NCBI GenBank assembly: GCA_049966155.1
Contig: JBMFVE010000008.1
Location: 20,312 to 84,311, forward strand
DNA: 64,000 nt
Direction of reading: 5' to 3'
Source of the DNA: JBMFVE01 sp049966155
Lineage (GTDB): Bacteria > Bacteroidota > Ignavibacteria > Kryptoniales > JAKASW01
Below are positions 17,517 to 27,028 of the stretch, in pieces. Within the stretch, counting starts at the first letter, position 1. Each line of letters begins with the position of its first letter. Made by a program: the position numbers and the translations under genes. Under the pieces are notes generated by a model. It had not been told where the DNA came from and did no database searches. It worked only from the letters and a program-made list of their open reading frames with translations.

Positions 17517-19586
17517 TTATATTTTGTCGCTATCCGCAAGCATTCTGTATTTCTTAAGCTTTCCTTCAACCACAGCAAGCAATAGTTCCGGTTCCACAGG
17601 CTTAACAAGATAGTCGTCCACTCCAAGCTGAACCCCTGTCCTGACAAAAACCCCTTCCTGAAGTCCGCTCATCAAAATGAACGGCAGTTTTCGCATGTCC
17701 GGCCTTTCCTGCACTTTCTGGTAAAAAGTAAAACCATCTACTTCATGACCTGTAAACATTATATCCGATATTATCAAATCAATTCGATTTGAATTGATTA
17801 TCTCCATTGCTTTATCTGGTGCTGTTGTGGTAACTACACTGTAACTGGCTCTTTCCAGGATTGGACGGATTGTAGCCAGGAAATCAACATCATCATCAAC
17901 CACAAGTATCGTGGCTTTCCTGACCGCCTCTTGAAATGCGGACAAGATATACGGCTCCAGCCTGGCTGATTCATCAGGAGTTATGTCAAATTTTAACTTG
18001 AGCTCTTTAAGCATCTCAGTATCATCAGGTTTGATAGTCCCTTTCCTTATGCCGTCTTCCACAAACTTAACATAGACCTCAAGTCTAACCTCAGTTTCTG
18101 TCTCAATATGTTCTTCAAAGGACAAACCAAGCAGTTCCCTTATTTGCATAAGCTCTCTTGCAACTTCAACGGTAATTGGTGGATTCAGCCAGGCTTCTTT
18201 TAATCTCTGTCTGTATGTCATATATCTCTCAGCTCGTGATTCAGGTAGTTTTATGCGAAGCAATCTTAGCTTATCTTCAAATCTTTTTTGAAGGCGGGCA
18301 GATTCTTTTGCTATCTTTTCTTCAACCTCCTTTTCAATTTCATGCCGTATTGTCAGTCTTACATCTTCCAGCTTTTTCTTCTCAGAACTAATTAATTGAA
18401 TCTTTTCATTCTCGAATAGAGATTCAACTGCCCTTATTTTCTCCTCCATTTCCTTTTCCAGACGCCTGCGTTCAGAGGCTAATTCTTCATCAAATTTCCT
18501 TTTGTATTTTTCTTCCAGTTCCTCCTCAAGTTCCCTGCGTTTAAGTCTGTATTTATTTTCTTCTTCAATACGTATCTCAGACAATCTCCTTTCAAGCTCC
18601 TTATCAGCCTCTGCCTTTAAGGTTGCAAAATTCTTTCTAAAGCTTTCTTCAATTTCAGTTTGCTTTTGTTCGAACTCGAGCTCCACTTTTTCTCGCTCCT
18701 GATTCAAGCGAGTCTCAAATTCATTTTCCAATCTTAACCTGATAGCCTCTTCAAGTTTCTGCCGGTCTTCCTTTTCCTCCACTGTGGATAATGAATTAAT
18801 TTTATCAAGCTCTGCTTTCAGGCGATTTTCAAAGTCTAATGCGATCCTCTTTTGAAAGAGCTCAATTGTTTCATTTTGATTCCTGATTATAGACTCTCTC
18901 TCCGCTTCAAAATTTAATTGGAGCTCTTCAATTGCTTTTGAATACTTTAATTCAGCTTCTCTCCTTGCCTGTTCTTCAGCCTCATGTCGCTCTTTCTCAA
19001 TTTGCAACCTATAATTTGCTTCAACCCTGTCCAGTTCTTCAACCAGTTTTTTTCTGTATTCCGCTTCAAGTTTTACTCTGTATTGATTTTTTTCTTCCTC
19101 AAGCTGGGCCATCAATGCAGTTCGCTCAGATTCCTGCCACTGCTGACCCCTTTTAAGAGCATCGTTAAGGCGCTGCTCGGCTCTCCGGATCTCAGCTGCG
19201 TATTTCCTGCTGTATTCCTGTTCCAGTTCACGACGTATCTTCTCGCGAAGCAATTCAAGGTTTGTATTTTCCTGACCAATGCTGCTTCCAGCGTCCATCC
19301 GGGTGCCAACAGTAGATTCCGTTAATTCATCAGCCCCTGGATATTTCTCTTTTTCTTTGCCCTTTAATTTCTCTTTTTCAAGCGCTGCCATCCGTTCTTC
19401 TAGCGCCAATGCGTAAACATTGCCTGGCTCTATTTCTCGAACCTTTTCAAGTTCCTTCTTTGCTATTTCAAAATTTCCTTCGCGAATAAACCTGTCAAGG
19501 TTTCGCAGGTGATTCGCAACCCGCTGTCTGACATCTTCCGAAAGCCTGGGTGATTTCTTTCGAGACGAATCTTTCCTGAATATCAT
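17517..19586 (-). CDS. Long coiled-coil protein with C-terminal response-regulator receiver domain
   Basis: A 689-aa protein. Residues about 15-75 resemble a TPR-like helical hairpin (NLDRFIREGNFEIAKKELEKVREIEPGN). Residues about 100-450 are an almost unbroken charged coiled coil rich in E, K, R and L. Residues about 555-680 are a receiver domain with the acidic pair in ILVVDDDVDFL, the phosphoacceptor D608 in LIISDIMF, and the conserved lysine in DDYLVKPVEP. It probably links phosphorylation to assembly or scaffolding, since no DNA-binding output is visible. No adjacent kinase gene is present. It is followed by the terminator upstream of rimP. Confidence 0.8.
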   Translation of the reverse strand: MIFRKDSSRKKSPRLSEDVRQRVANHLRNLDRFIREGNFEIAKKELEKVREIEPGNVYALALEERMAALEKEKLKGKEKEKYPGADELTESTVGTRMDAGSSIGQENTNLELLREKIRRELEQEYSRKYAAEIRRAEQRLNDALKRGQQWQESERTALMAQLEEEKNQYRVKLEAEYRKKLVEELDRVEANYRLQIEKERHEAEEQARREAELKYSKAIEELQLNFEAERESIIRNQNETIELFQKRIALDFENRLKAELDKINSLSTVEEKEDRQKLEEAIRLRLENEFETRLNQEREKVELEFEQKQTEIEESFRKNFATLKAEADKELERRLSEIRIEEENKYRLKRRELEEELEEKYKRKFDEELASERRRLEKEMEEKIRAVESLFENEKIQLISSEKKKLEDVRLTIRHEIEKEVEEKIAKESARLQKRFEDKLRLLRIKLPESRAERYMTYRQRLKEAWLNPPITVEVARELMQIRELLGLSFEEHIETETEVRLEVYVKFVEDGIRKGTIKPDDTEMLKELKLKFDITPDESARLEPYILSAFQEAVRKATILVVDDDVDFLATIRPILERASYSVVTTTAPDKAMEIINSNRIDLIISDIMFTGHEVDGFTFYQKVQERPDMRKLPFILMSGLQEGVFVRTGVQLGVDDYLVKPVEPELLLAVVEGKLKKYRMLADSDKI

Positions 19587-19631
19587 ATTTGGTAACCCTT
19601 AATTATTTACAAGTACACCCGTAGACCCAAG

Positions 19632-19719
19632 CGGAGAGGGAGGGATTCGAACCCTCGATCCCGCTAAGCAGGATTCCGGTTTTCGAGACCGGCCGATTCA
19701 ACCACTCTCGCACCTCTCC
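19632..19719 (-). tRNA. tRNA-Ser (anticodon CGA)
   Basis: An 88-base class II tRNA on the minus strand. Acceptor stem GGAGAGG (19719-19713) pairs with CCTCTCC (19639-19633), discriminator G at 19632. The anticodon stem CCGGT/ACCGG encloses the loop CTCGAAA, giving anticodon CGA for codon TCG. A long variable arm (TCCTGCTTAGCGGGA) and the T loop GTTCGAATC are clear. CCA is not encoded. Confidence 0.95.
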
Positions 19720-19860
19720 AAATTATGCTAAAATTTAACATGCTCTTCTTTCCCCATCAAGAAAATAAGTTGCACTTCTTTATCAACACCAAGAATACAG
19801 AACTTTACATCGCCTTTGTTTCATTCAAATTGAAGAAAGAGTTTAAGGGGAGAGTTGCAT

Positions 19861-20550
19861 GTGAAACGCGATCAACGGCAAAAGTATTTTCCTGTTTTAA
19901 TAAATATGAGAGAGTTCCCCTGTCTCGTAATTGGTGGCGGCAAAGTTGCCCTGAGAAAAGTGTCGGATCTTCTCAGGTATCAGGCGAAAATCACAATCGT
20001 ATCACCCCAATTATCCAGACAATTACTTAAAATAGCTGCCAGAAACAAAATCACTGTCATCAAAAAAATATATTCGAGCAAATACCTTAAAAACTATAAA
20101 ATGGTGTTTTGCACTACAAACAATCCGGAAACAAATAAACTTGTACAAATGGACTGCAGAAGAAAAGGGATTTTGCTAAATACTGCCGATCAGCCGTCGA
20201 TGTGCGATTTTATTTTACCGGCAAATTTGATCAGGGGGGATCTCATAATATCAACTTCATCTCAGGGAAAAGCACCTTTCTATTCAAAGTATGTAAGAGA
20301 CAAGTTAAAGACCTTTGTTCCTCCGTACACGAAGCAAATTATTGAACTGGCTGCGGATTTTAGAAAGCAGCTACTCGCAAACAGCCATTCCATATCCACA
20401 TCTGTCAGGAAGAAAGCATACAGGGAGTTCCTTTCGACCAATTGGGAGGATCTTTTAGCAACCAGAGGGAAAAGAGCGACATATGAACATATGAGGGGGA
20501 TTTTAAAGAAACTGGAAAAAAACAAAATGGCCAGAAGCTATGAGCAGTAG
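19861..20550 (+). CDS. Precorrin-2 dehydrogenase / sirohydrochlorin ferrochelatase
   Basis: A 229-aa enzyme of the Met8p/CysG N-terminal type, doing the last two steps of siroheme synthesis: NAD-dependent oxidation of precorrin-2 and iron insertion. The NAD site is VIGGGKVALRKVSDLL; NTADQPSMCDFILPA and GDLIISTSSQGKAP are conserved family blocks. I chose the GTG at 19861 because AGGGGAGAG lies seven bases upstream; a TTG two codons earlier would sit on that site. With the SUMT two genes downstream it supplies siroheme for DsrAB. The stop overlaps the next start. Confidence 0.9.
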   Translation: MKRDQRQKYFPVLINMREFPCLVIGGGKVALRKVSDLLRYQAKITIVSPQLSRQLLKIAARNKITVIKKIYSSKYLKNYKMVFCTTNNPETNKLVQMDCRRKGILLNTADQPSMCDFILPANLIRGDLIISTSSQGKAPFYSKYVRDKLKTFVPPYTKQIIELAADFRKQLLANSHSISTSVRKKAYREFLSTNWEDLLATRGKRATYEHMRGILKKLEKNKMARSYEQ

Positions 20551-21127
20551 CGAGCAATCCTTTAAAAGAAAATTAATTTTATCTTTTTCCATAATGACCG
20601 CACTGATTATTTGCAGCGGTATAATTGGCTGGGTGATTACTGCTGAAATAGAAAAAACCAACTCCGTAATAAATAGCATGCACCTTCTTAAAGAAGCAGA
20701 ACTCCAGCTGCGGAAAGAAGAAAAGAACTTTTTAATTAGGGGATATTCGACAGCTACTTTTAATCAGTGGCAAAAAGCAAAGGAGGATTTTTACCATATA
20801 CTTGGAAAGCTCGAAGGTATGAATGCCCTGACTGCTGACGAAATTAAAGGGTTTGATTCAACCAATTCAGCATTGGCAAATATATACAAAAACTTTTTTG
20901 ACGACGTAAGGTCAGGAAAGTTGACCGGCGATCAGATAACAAAATACGATAAAGAATTCAAGGAGTATGGAAGTGCGTCTCTGCAATTGATAAATAACAG
21001 CCTCAATCGCAATCAGGCAATCCTGGGTAAACTTGAACTGAGATCCAACATTTTAATTGTATTATTTACAATTGCTTTTGCAGCGATAGCTTCCAGCCTT
21101 GTAATAAGCGTATTGAGGAATTTATGA
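20540..21127 (+). CDS. Orphan four-helix-bundle sensor-domain membrane protein
   Basis: A 195-aa protein with two membrane helices (about 12-34 and 170-190) flanking a periplasmic helical domain of the kind found in methyl-accepting chemotaxis proteins and histidine kinases (LLKEAELQLRKEEKNFLIRGY is typical). No HAMP, signalling or enzymatic domain follows: the protein ends four residues after the second membrane helix. It overlaps both siroheme genes, starting inside the ferrochelatase gene and ending on the ATGA of the methyltransferase gene, so it is made with them. It could be a truncated receptor or a membrane accessory; function unknown. Confidence 0.7.
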   Translation: MSSSEQSFKRKLILSFSIMTALIICSGIIGWVITAEIEKTNSVINSMHLLKEAELQLRKEEKNFLIRGYSTATFNQWQKAKEDFYHILGKLEGMNALTADEIKGFDSTNSALANIYKNFFDDVRSGKLTGDQITKYDKEFKEYGSASLQLINNSLNRNQAILGKLELRSNILIVLFTIAFAAIASSLVISVLRNL

Positions 21128-21936
21128 GCAAATATTGTAAAAAAGGAAAAGTTTACATTGTAGGTGCGGGACCGGGCGACCCCGGTCTTATCACAGTAGC
21201 AGGCTTGCAAAAGTTAAAGCAAGCTGATGTCGTTGTGTACGACAGGCTTGTAAACACCGACCTTTTAAGATACTGCAAAAAAAACTGTGAGAAAATTTTT
21301 GCAGGAAAGGAAAGCGGCTACCACACCATAGAGCAGGAACAAATTACCGAAATTTTGATAGCCAGGGCAGCTCTTGGGATGACGGTTGTACGTCTAAAAG
21401 GCGGAAATCCGTTTGTCTTTGGACGTGGCTCCGAAGAAGCAATCGCCTTAAAAAAAGCAGGAATTGAGTTTGAGATAATACCTGGAATTACATCAGGGTT
21501 ATCGGCACCAATTTATTCCGGGATACCCATAACCCACAGGGGACTCATAACTCAGTGCGTACTGGTCACAGGACACGAATCCCCGGATAAATCGAGGCCA
21601 CAGGTGGAATGGGACAAATTAGCCAATATGAGGAATACCACGATAATTATATATATGGGTGCTTCAAAGATTGAAACAATTTGCCAGAAGCTAATTAAAA
21701 ATGGTATGTCACCGTCAACACCAGCAGCTGTAATTGAAAACGGCACGCTGAAAAATCAGCGATGTATTACTGCACGACTCGATTGCATTGCCCGTGAATC
21801 CATGTCCAGAGGGTTCCATGCACCGGCTATCATCATCATTAGCCCAACTGTCGAAATGCGAGATCTGATGTCATGGTACGAAGAGAAATTGCCACTTGAA
21901 AAAAGAATTGCCCTTACTGAGGATGAGCATATTTGA
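21124..21936 (+). CDS. cobA: Uroporphyrinogen-III C-methyltransferase (SUMT)
   Basis: A 270-aa SAM-dependent enzyme converting uroporphyrinogen III to precorrin-2, the branch point to siroheme and cobalamin. The SAM and substrate motifs VGAGPGDPGLITVAGL, VVYDRLV, VRLKGGNPFVFGRG and GIPITHRG are intact. It starts in an ATGA overlap with the sensor-domain gene and overlaps the first TauE/SafE gene by 14 bases. Given the dsr genes nearby, its product is most likely destined for siroheme amide in DsrAB. Confidence 0.95.
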   Translation: MSKYCKKGKVYIVGAGPGDPGLITVAGLQKLKQADVVVYDRLVNTDLLRYCKKNCEKIFAGKESGYHTIEQEQITEILIARAALGMTVVRLKGGNPFVFGRGSEEAIALKKAGIEFEIIPGITSGLSAPIYSGIPITHRGLITQCVLVTGHESPDKSRPQVEWDKLANMRNTTIIIYMGASKIETICQKLIKNGMSPSTPAAVIENGTLKNQRCITARLDCIARESMSRGFHAPAIIIISPTVEMRDLMSWYEEKLPLEKRIALTEDEHI

Positions 21937-22948
21937 CGTTTACCTGCCGGTAGCAGGAATCCATTTCAACATCCTGTTACTTGTTTTAATTGGTTTTTGC
22001 GTTGGTGTCCTTGGCGGTTTTTTTGGGGTGGGCGGAGGATGGATGATAACGCCTGCTCTGAACATCTTTGGTTTCCATATGGCTTTTGCAATTGGGACAC
22101 CTCTGGCAAACATATTTGGACAATCAATAGGCGCTGTAAGGAAACACCATAAAATGGGAAATATTGACTGGAAGCTCGGGCTTCTGTCAATCATAAGCTC
22201 AGTTGTAGGTGTCGAAATTGGCTCGCGCCTCATTATTACACTTGAAAAAATTGGTGATGTGGGTATCGTGGTACGTTGGTGCTATGTTATACTTCTTTCC
22301 ACACTCGGAGTGTACATGCTTTACGATTACTTTGTTCTCCACCCATCGTTGTTAAAACAAAATAATGGTGATCATATATCAGCAGGTCGAACGAGAATTT
22401 CGGAAGTACTCCTTAAGATAAACATCCCCCCGATGATTTCCCTTCCTGCATCAGGTATAGAATCTGTTTCTCTATGGGTTATCCTGATTGTCTTTCTGTT
22501 AACAGGGTTCATATCCGGGTTCATGGGCGTCGGTGGCGGATTTATAATACTCCCTGTCCTCGTTTACCTTGTTGGTTTGCCAACAACAATTGCAGTTGGC
22601 ACAAGCCTGGTAACTGTTTTGTTTACAGCAGGCTACGGCTGTTTTACATATGGATTAAAGGGACGCGTTGAGTTAATTGCCGCTTTCATTATGCTAATTG
22701 GCGCATCTGTAGGGGCTCAAATTGGTGCAACGGCAATCAAATTTATAAGAGGATATGGGATAAGACTTCTTTTTGCCATAATGGTGATATTAGCAAGCCT
22801 TTCAGTACTTGCTGAGCAGTTTTACAAGATGGCAGGTAAGCCTGCAATGCAGACATTTGCAGGAATTGTGCTGATGGGGACAGCTTTTATAATGACATTT
22901 ATAATTATTGGAAAGATAATAATTGAATCAAGAAAAGAAATGAAATGA
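21923..22948 (+). CDS. TauE/SafE family anion transporter, copy 1
   Basis: A 341-aa membrane permease with eight or nine helices. It shows the family duplication: GFCVGVLGGFFGVGGGWM in the first half and GFISGFMGVGGGFI in the second. TauE/SafE proteins export or import small sulfur or organic anions such as sulfite, sulfoacetate or sulfate. I chose the ATG at 21923 because the other two copies begin at the matching residue; a longer start at 21896 is possible. The first of three tandem copies, overlapping cobA by 14 bases. Substrate inferred from context. Confidence 0.85.
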   Translation: MSIFDVYLPVAGIHFNILLLVLIGFCVGVLGGFFGVGGGWMITPALNIFGFHMAFAIGTPLANIFGQSIGAVRKHHKMGNIDWKLGLLSIISSVVGVEIGSRLIITLEKIGDVGIVVRWCYVILLSTLGVYMLYDYFVLHPSLLKQNNGDHISAGRTRISEVLLKINIPPMISLPASGIESVSLWVILIVFLLTGFISGFMGVGGGFIILPVLVYLVGLPTTIAVGTSLVTVLFTAGYGCFTYGLKGRVELIAAFIMLIGASVGAQIGATAIKFIRGYGIRLLFAIMVILASLSVLAEQFYKMAGKPAMQTFAGIVLMGTAFIMTFIIIGKIIIESRKEMK

Positions 22949-23002
22949 TAGGTATCCCATTCTGTTTAGTACCAGAGAATACAAAAGTAGCAGTAATAAA
23001 GC

Positions 23003-24082
23003 ATGAGCCAGTTTAATATTGATTTGCCAGTTGCTGGCATACACTTTAATCTGTTTCTCCTGATTGCTATAGGTTTTTGTGTCGGGGTACTTGGAGGATT
23101 TTTTGGCGTTGGCGGAGGCTGGATTGTAACCCCTGCTCTAAACATCTTTGGATTTCATATGGCATTTGCAATTGGAACAGATCTTGCAAACATATTTGGC
23201 CAGTCGATTGGAGCGGTGCGGAAACATCAAAAAATGGGAAACATTGATTGGAAATTGGGCTTAATATCAATTTCAACTTCAGTGGTTGGACTTGAAATTG
23301 GTTCGGAAGTGATCATCTCATTAGAAAGGGCAGGTGATGTTGGCATAATTGTCAGATGGTGCTACATGTTTCTTCTCACTTTTTTAGGCTGTTATATGCT
23401 TTATGACTATTTTGCAGCTAATAACCGGCAGCAGACAGAAGAGATTTCAGGAAAAAGGAAGGACAATCAAAGGAGGGGTTTTGCTTACGAACTTCACAGG
23501 ATTACCCTCCCTCCTGTAATTTCCCTTCCCGTTTCAGGGATTGAGAAGGTTTCTTTGTGGCCAATTCTTCTGATATTCCTTTTTACTGGATTTCTATCCG
23601 GGTTTATGGGAGTCGGAGGCGGATTTATTATTATGCCGGCTCTCGTTTACCTCATAGGTCTTCCCACCGCAGTAGCAGTTGGCACAAGCCTCATAACTGT
23701 GCTCTTCAGTGCGGCATATGGATGCTTCACTTATGCGCTAAAAGGACGCGTGGAACTCTTTGCAGCCTTTGTTATGCTCATTGGTGCTTCAATTGGAGCA
23801 CAAATTGGAGCTACTGCAGTTAGATATATAAAAGGATATGGGATAAGGCTCCTTTTTGCAATTATGATAATTTTTGCCGCTTTTTCAGTTGGCACTGAAC
23901 AGTTTTATAAAATTACAGGCAAACTTTTTTTCCAATCTCTTGCTGGAATCATCCTGATGGCAACCGCACTCTCAATGTCGGCTGTGATAATTACCAAGCT
24001 TCTAATTGAGTCAAAAAAAGAGAAAAGGATTAAGAGAGAAAACCTGGAACTACTATCGGGAAAAGAAAATGAACATATTTAA
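23003..24082 (+). CDS. TauE/SafE family anion transporter, copy 2
   Basis: A 359-aa paralog of copy 1, close over its full length, with the same GFCVGVLGGFFGVGGGW and GFLSGFMGVGGGFI motifs and a more charged central loop (GKRKDNQRRGF). In copy 1 the site AIGTPLAN reads AIGTDLAN here and in copy 3, a difference inside the transport core. Its last 14 bases overlap the start of copy 3. Likely role: sulfite, sulfate or related anion transport, possibly as a homo- or hetero-oligomer with its neighbours. Confidence 0.85.
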   Translation: MSQFNIDLPVAGIHFNLFLLIAIGFCVGVLGGFFGVGGGWIVTPALNIFGFHMAFAIGTDLANIFGQSIGAVRKHQKMGNIDWKLGLISISTSVVGLEIGSEVIISLERAGDVGIIVRWCYMFLLTFLGCYMLYDYFAANNRQQTEEISGKRKDNQRRGFAYELHRITLPPVISLPVSGIEKVSLWPILLIFLFTGFLSGFMGVGGGFIIMPALVYLIGLPTAVAVGTSLITVLFSAAYGCFTYALKGRVELFAAFVMLIGASIGAQIGATAVRYIKGYGIRLLFAIMIIFAAFSVGTEQFYKITGKLFFQSLAGIILMATALSMSAVIITKLLIESKKEKRIKRENLELLSGKENEHI

Positions 24083-25106
24083 CATCGATCTTCCAATTGC
24101 AGGAATTGAGTTCAATGCTTTATTGCTTATTCTAATTGGTTTTTGTGTAGGCGTGCTCGGCGGCTTTTTTGGAGTGGGGGGAGGCTGGATTGTAACACCG
24201 GCCTTGAATATTTTTGGGTTTCATATGGCCTACGCTATAGGAACAGACCTTGCAAATATTTTTGGACAATCAATTGGTGCAACAAAGAAGCATCACAAGA
24301 TGGGGAATGTCGACTGGAAGCTTGGTGGTATTTCAATACTGGCTTCAATTGTAGGTCTTGAACTCGGCTCACAGCTGATAATAAAGCTTGAAAAAATCGG
24401 CGACGTTGGATCAGTTGTAAGATGGTGCTATCTCTTTTTAATGTTTAGCCTGAGCACATTGATGTTCATTGACTACTTTAAAACTAAGGGAAAACGGAAA
24501 TTAAATGCTAATAGTGGGGGTAGACCGTATCAGGAAAAGAGTAAACTGGCACTGCACCTTCATAAAATTAATCTACCGCCAATTATTTCTCTGCCGGTAT
24601 CTGGAATAGAAAGGGTTTCCCTGTGGGCGGTTTTGCTTGTATTTGCATCAACTGGATTTCTATCAGGGTTTCTCGGCGTGGGTGGTGGCTTCATAAGAAT
24701 GCCTGCTCTGGTTTACCTGATTGGAGTTCCCACAGCTATTGCAGTAGGTACTGACCTCATGAGTGTTCTTGCCAGTGGTGCTTACGGCTGTTTTACTTAT
24801 GCCATGAAGGGACGTGTAGAAATATTTGCAGCTGTTCTTATGCTTCTTGGCTCTTCAGTGGGAGCGCAAATTGGCGCGACGGCCGTTAAGTATGTCAAGG
24901 GCTACGGAATAAGATTGCTGTTTGCAATTATGATCGCTTTTGCTGGCTTCTCAATAGCACTTGAGCAAGTTTACAAAATGACCGGTATTTCAGCTTATCA
25001 GAAAGCAGCAGGCATTTTGTTGATGGGAACAGCTGCATCACTTACAGTTATTGTGGTTGTAAAACTGTTCATTGAATATAAAAAAGAAAAGAAAAAGGGG
25101 ATTTAG
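24069..25106 (+). CDS. TauE/SafE family anion transporter, copy 3
   Basis: A 345-aa third paralog. The start at 24069 aligns with copies 1 and 2. The second-half motif differs from its sisters: AVGTDLMSVLASGAYG replaces AVGTSL(V/I)TVLF(T/S)A(G/A)YG, and GGGFIRMPAL replaces GGGFI(I/I)(L/M)P. These changes in the second pore-lining repeat could alter substrate choice. It overlaps copy 2 by 14 bases and is followed 14 bases later by a small membrane protein gene. Confidence 0.85.
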   Translation: MNIFNIDLPIAGIEFNALLLILIGFCVGVLGGFFGVGGGWIVTPALNIFGFHMAYAIGTDLANIFGQSIGATKKHHKMGNVDWKLGGISILASIVGLELGSQLIIKLEKIGDVGSVVRWCYLFLMFSLSTLMFIDYFKTKGKRKLNANSGGRPYQEKSKLALHLHKINLPPIISLPVSGIERVSLWAVLLVFASTGFLSGFLGVGGGFIRMPALVYLIGVPTAIAVGTDLMSVLASGAYGCFTYAMKGRVEIFAAVLMLLGSSVGAQIGATAVKYVKGYGIRLLFAIMIAFAGFSIALEQVYKMTGISAYQKAAGILLMGTAASLTVIVVVKLFIEYKKEKKKGI

Positions 25107-25120
25107 AAAAGGAGTCAATT

Positions 25121-25444
25121 ATGAAGCTCAGTACAACAGCTCTCCTCATATGCCTTTGTACATTGATTACCTGTCTTACACCTGTAATTGTCGGAAATTT
25201 TAATGACGCATATTCTTTTCAGGTGACACATAAACAGGAAGGTAGCTTTGAAAACAGGGTCAACACAGATAAATTATCCGGGGTTGAGTATATAATAGCT
25301 AACATTTACAATAACAACAGACTTATGTACGCTATTATTGTAACTCTTGTAATGGCAATCCTGGGAACTGTGATGTCTTACCTGACCGACCTTGTCCTTA
25401 AGGCACTTGGCCTGGAGGTATCGCGCATCTCCCATAGAGAATGA
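25121..25444 (+). CDS. Small two-helix membrane protein after the transporters
   Basis: A 107-aa protein with an N-terminal signal anchor (about 5-26) and a second membrane helix (about 67-95, MYAIIVTLVMAILGTVMSYLT), leaving about 40 residues outside. No family is recognised. An AAAAGGAGT ribosome site precedes it. Its position directly after three TauE/SafE genes and before a sensor suggests an accessory to the transporter or sensor. Confidence 0.65.
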   Translation: MKLSTTALLICLCTLITCLTPVIVGNFNDAYSFQVTHKQEGSFENRVNTDKLSGVEYIIANIYNNNRLMYAIIVTLVMAILGTVMSYLTDLVLKALGLEVSRISHRE

Positions 25445-25480
25445 GCCTGACCTGTTCACAAAAATCAATTCAATTAGAAA

Positions 25481-27028
25481 TTGAAAAAAGGTAGCCGCAA
25501 AAATCAACTCAGGCATTTAAGCACATCAACCCTCATATCGATCCTGGTAGGATTAATTATAATCATTAGCATGTCTTTATTTACTGCAATGAGCCTAAGA
25601 AGACAGGAGGAAAACGCAATTCGTTCTCTTGACAGGTGCACAATGTTGCTCAGTCAAACGACAGAAAAGATACTGAGATTGAGCATGTTGAGAAACCGAA
25701 GGGATGAAATAACAAAAGCAATAAACGATATAGTTGGCGAAGAGGAAATCAAATCAGTAAGAATTTTAAACCACATAGGTGTCATTAAGTTCTCCTCCAA
25801 TGAGAATGAAATAAATAAACACATATCGAGAACTGATGAACTCTGTACTAACTGTCACTATAGACAAAAAGAGGAGTCAGCTTACCCGGTAAACACTGCC
25901 TACAGTACTCATTTCCATAGGGATAGCAATCTTATTTACACTTCCCTGCCAATTTACAATTCCCCCAGCTGCTACAACACAGAATGTCACGAATCAGCAA
26001 GCAATAAAAACACTTCAAAACCAGTGCACGATTCTACTCAAACAATTCTCGGGTTCATAGAAATGAAAGTTTCGGCCAGGAGTATCATGGATGACCTCAA
26101 CAGGACTCGTTTTGCACTGATTACACTGACGATTGTAATTGCTTTACTGGCCGCAGGAATAGCATATATTTCAATTAGACTTTTCATTGGTAGACCCGTA
26201 AAAAGTATGGTGGAGGGGATGAGAAGAGTGGCAGAGGGAAACTTTGAGCAGGAAATTCCCCCAGGAAGAGGGGAACTCGGTTTTCTGGCTGAATCCTTTA
26301 ATTCAATGCAAAGAGAACTCTCTTCTGCACAAACACGCTTAATTGAGTCTGCTAAACTTGCTTCCATTGGAAAGCTGGCAAAAGAAATTGCAAATGAGAT
26401 TAACAACCCTTTGACGGGAATCATTATATACGTTGAGAACCTGATAGAAGGGTCACACGATGAAAACCAGAAGCGCGACCTTGAACTGATACTCGATCAG
26501 GCAATGAAAATCAGGGAGACCATTCGCAACATTTTCACAGGTAATGGGGGAAGAAAACCTGAGTTCGTAAATCTGGATGTACAGGTGATTATTAAACATG
26601 TGGTCTCAGTACTTGGAAATCTATCAAACTTCAAGAATATTCGAACAAATGTTTCAATTCAAAATGGTTTACCCCTTATCTTGGCTGATCCAGAAATGAT
26701 TGAACAGGCTATTTTTGCTTTGTTTTTGGCTTTCTCAGAGGATATGCCTGCTGGAGGATTGCTTGACATCAGCGCAAGGTACCTTGAAAGTGAAAAGAGA
26801 ATTGAAATTAAATTTACCGAGACAGGAAATGCTGTTCCCGAAGACGAATGGTCGATTTTAATAGAGGAAAAGGGCGAATTGCCAATGGCCGGCACAAGCA
26901 AAATTGTATTAACTTTGTTTGTATTTAAGCAAATAATTGAGCTGCATCGTGGGAAGGTCGCACTAGATTTAAAAAAAGAGGAGGGTAAGGTTGTAAACAT
27001 TTTGTTACCGGTGCAAAAAGATGTTTAA
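25481..27028 (+). CDS. Heme-c-motif membrane sensor with degenerate histidine-kinase domain
   Basis: A 515-aa protein built like a sensor kinase: membrane helix about 15-37, periplasmic domain with CTNCH at 122-126 and CYNTECH at 164-170 (one standard and one expanded heme c site), second membrane helix about 210-235, HAMP, then a kinase-like domain. The phosphoacceptor His is replaced by Asn: KEIANEINNPL has N305 where kinases have AHEINNPL. The ATP site is also eroded: no N-box Asn, TETGNAV in place of DTGxG, and no GLGL motif. It looks like a pseudokinase that senses redox state. The start is TTG, fixed by an in-frame stop just upstream. It overlaps the receiver gene by eight bases. Confidence 0.85.
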   Translation: MKKGSRKNQLRHLSTSTLISILVGLIIIISMSLFTAMSLRRQEENAIRSLDRCTMLLSQTTEKILRLSMLRNRRDEITKAINDIVGEEEIKSVRILNHIGVIKFSSNENEINKHISRTDELCTNCHYRQKEESAYPVNTAYSTHFHRDSNLIYTSLPIYNSPSCYNTECHESASNKNTSKPVHDSTQTILGFIEMKVSARSIMDDLNRTRFALITLTIVIALLAAGIAYISIRLFIGRPVKSMVEGMRRVAEGNFEQEIPPGRGELGFLAESFNSMQRELSSAQTRLIESAKLASIGKLAKEIANEINNPLTGIIIYVENLIEGSHDENQKRDLELILDQAMKIRETIRNIFTGNGGRKPEFVNLDVQVIIKHVVSVLGNLSNFKNIRTNVSIQNGLPLILADPEMIEQAIFALFLAFSEDMPAGGLLDISARYLESEKRIEIKFTETGNAVPEDEWSILIEEKGELPMAGTSKIVLTLFVFKQIIELHRGKVALDLKKEEGKVVNILLPVQKDV

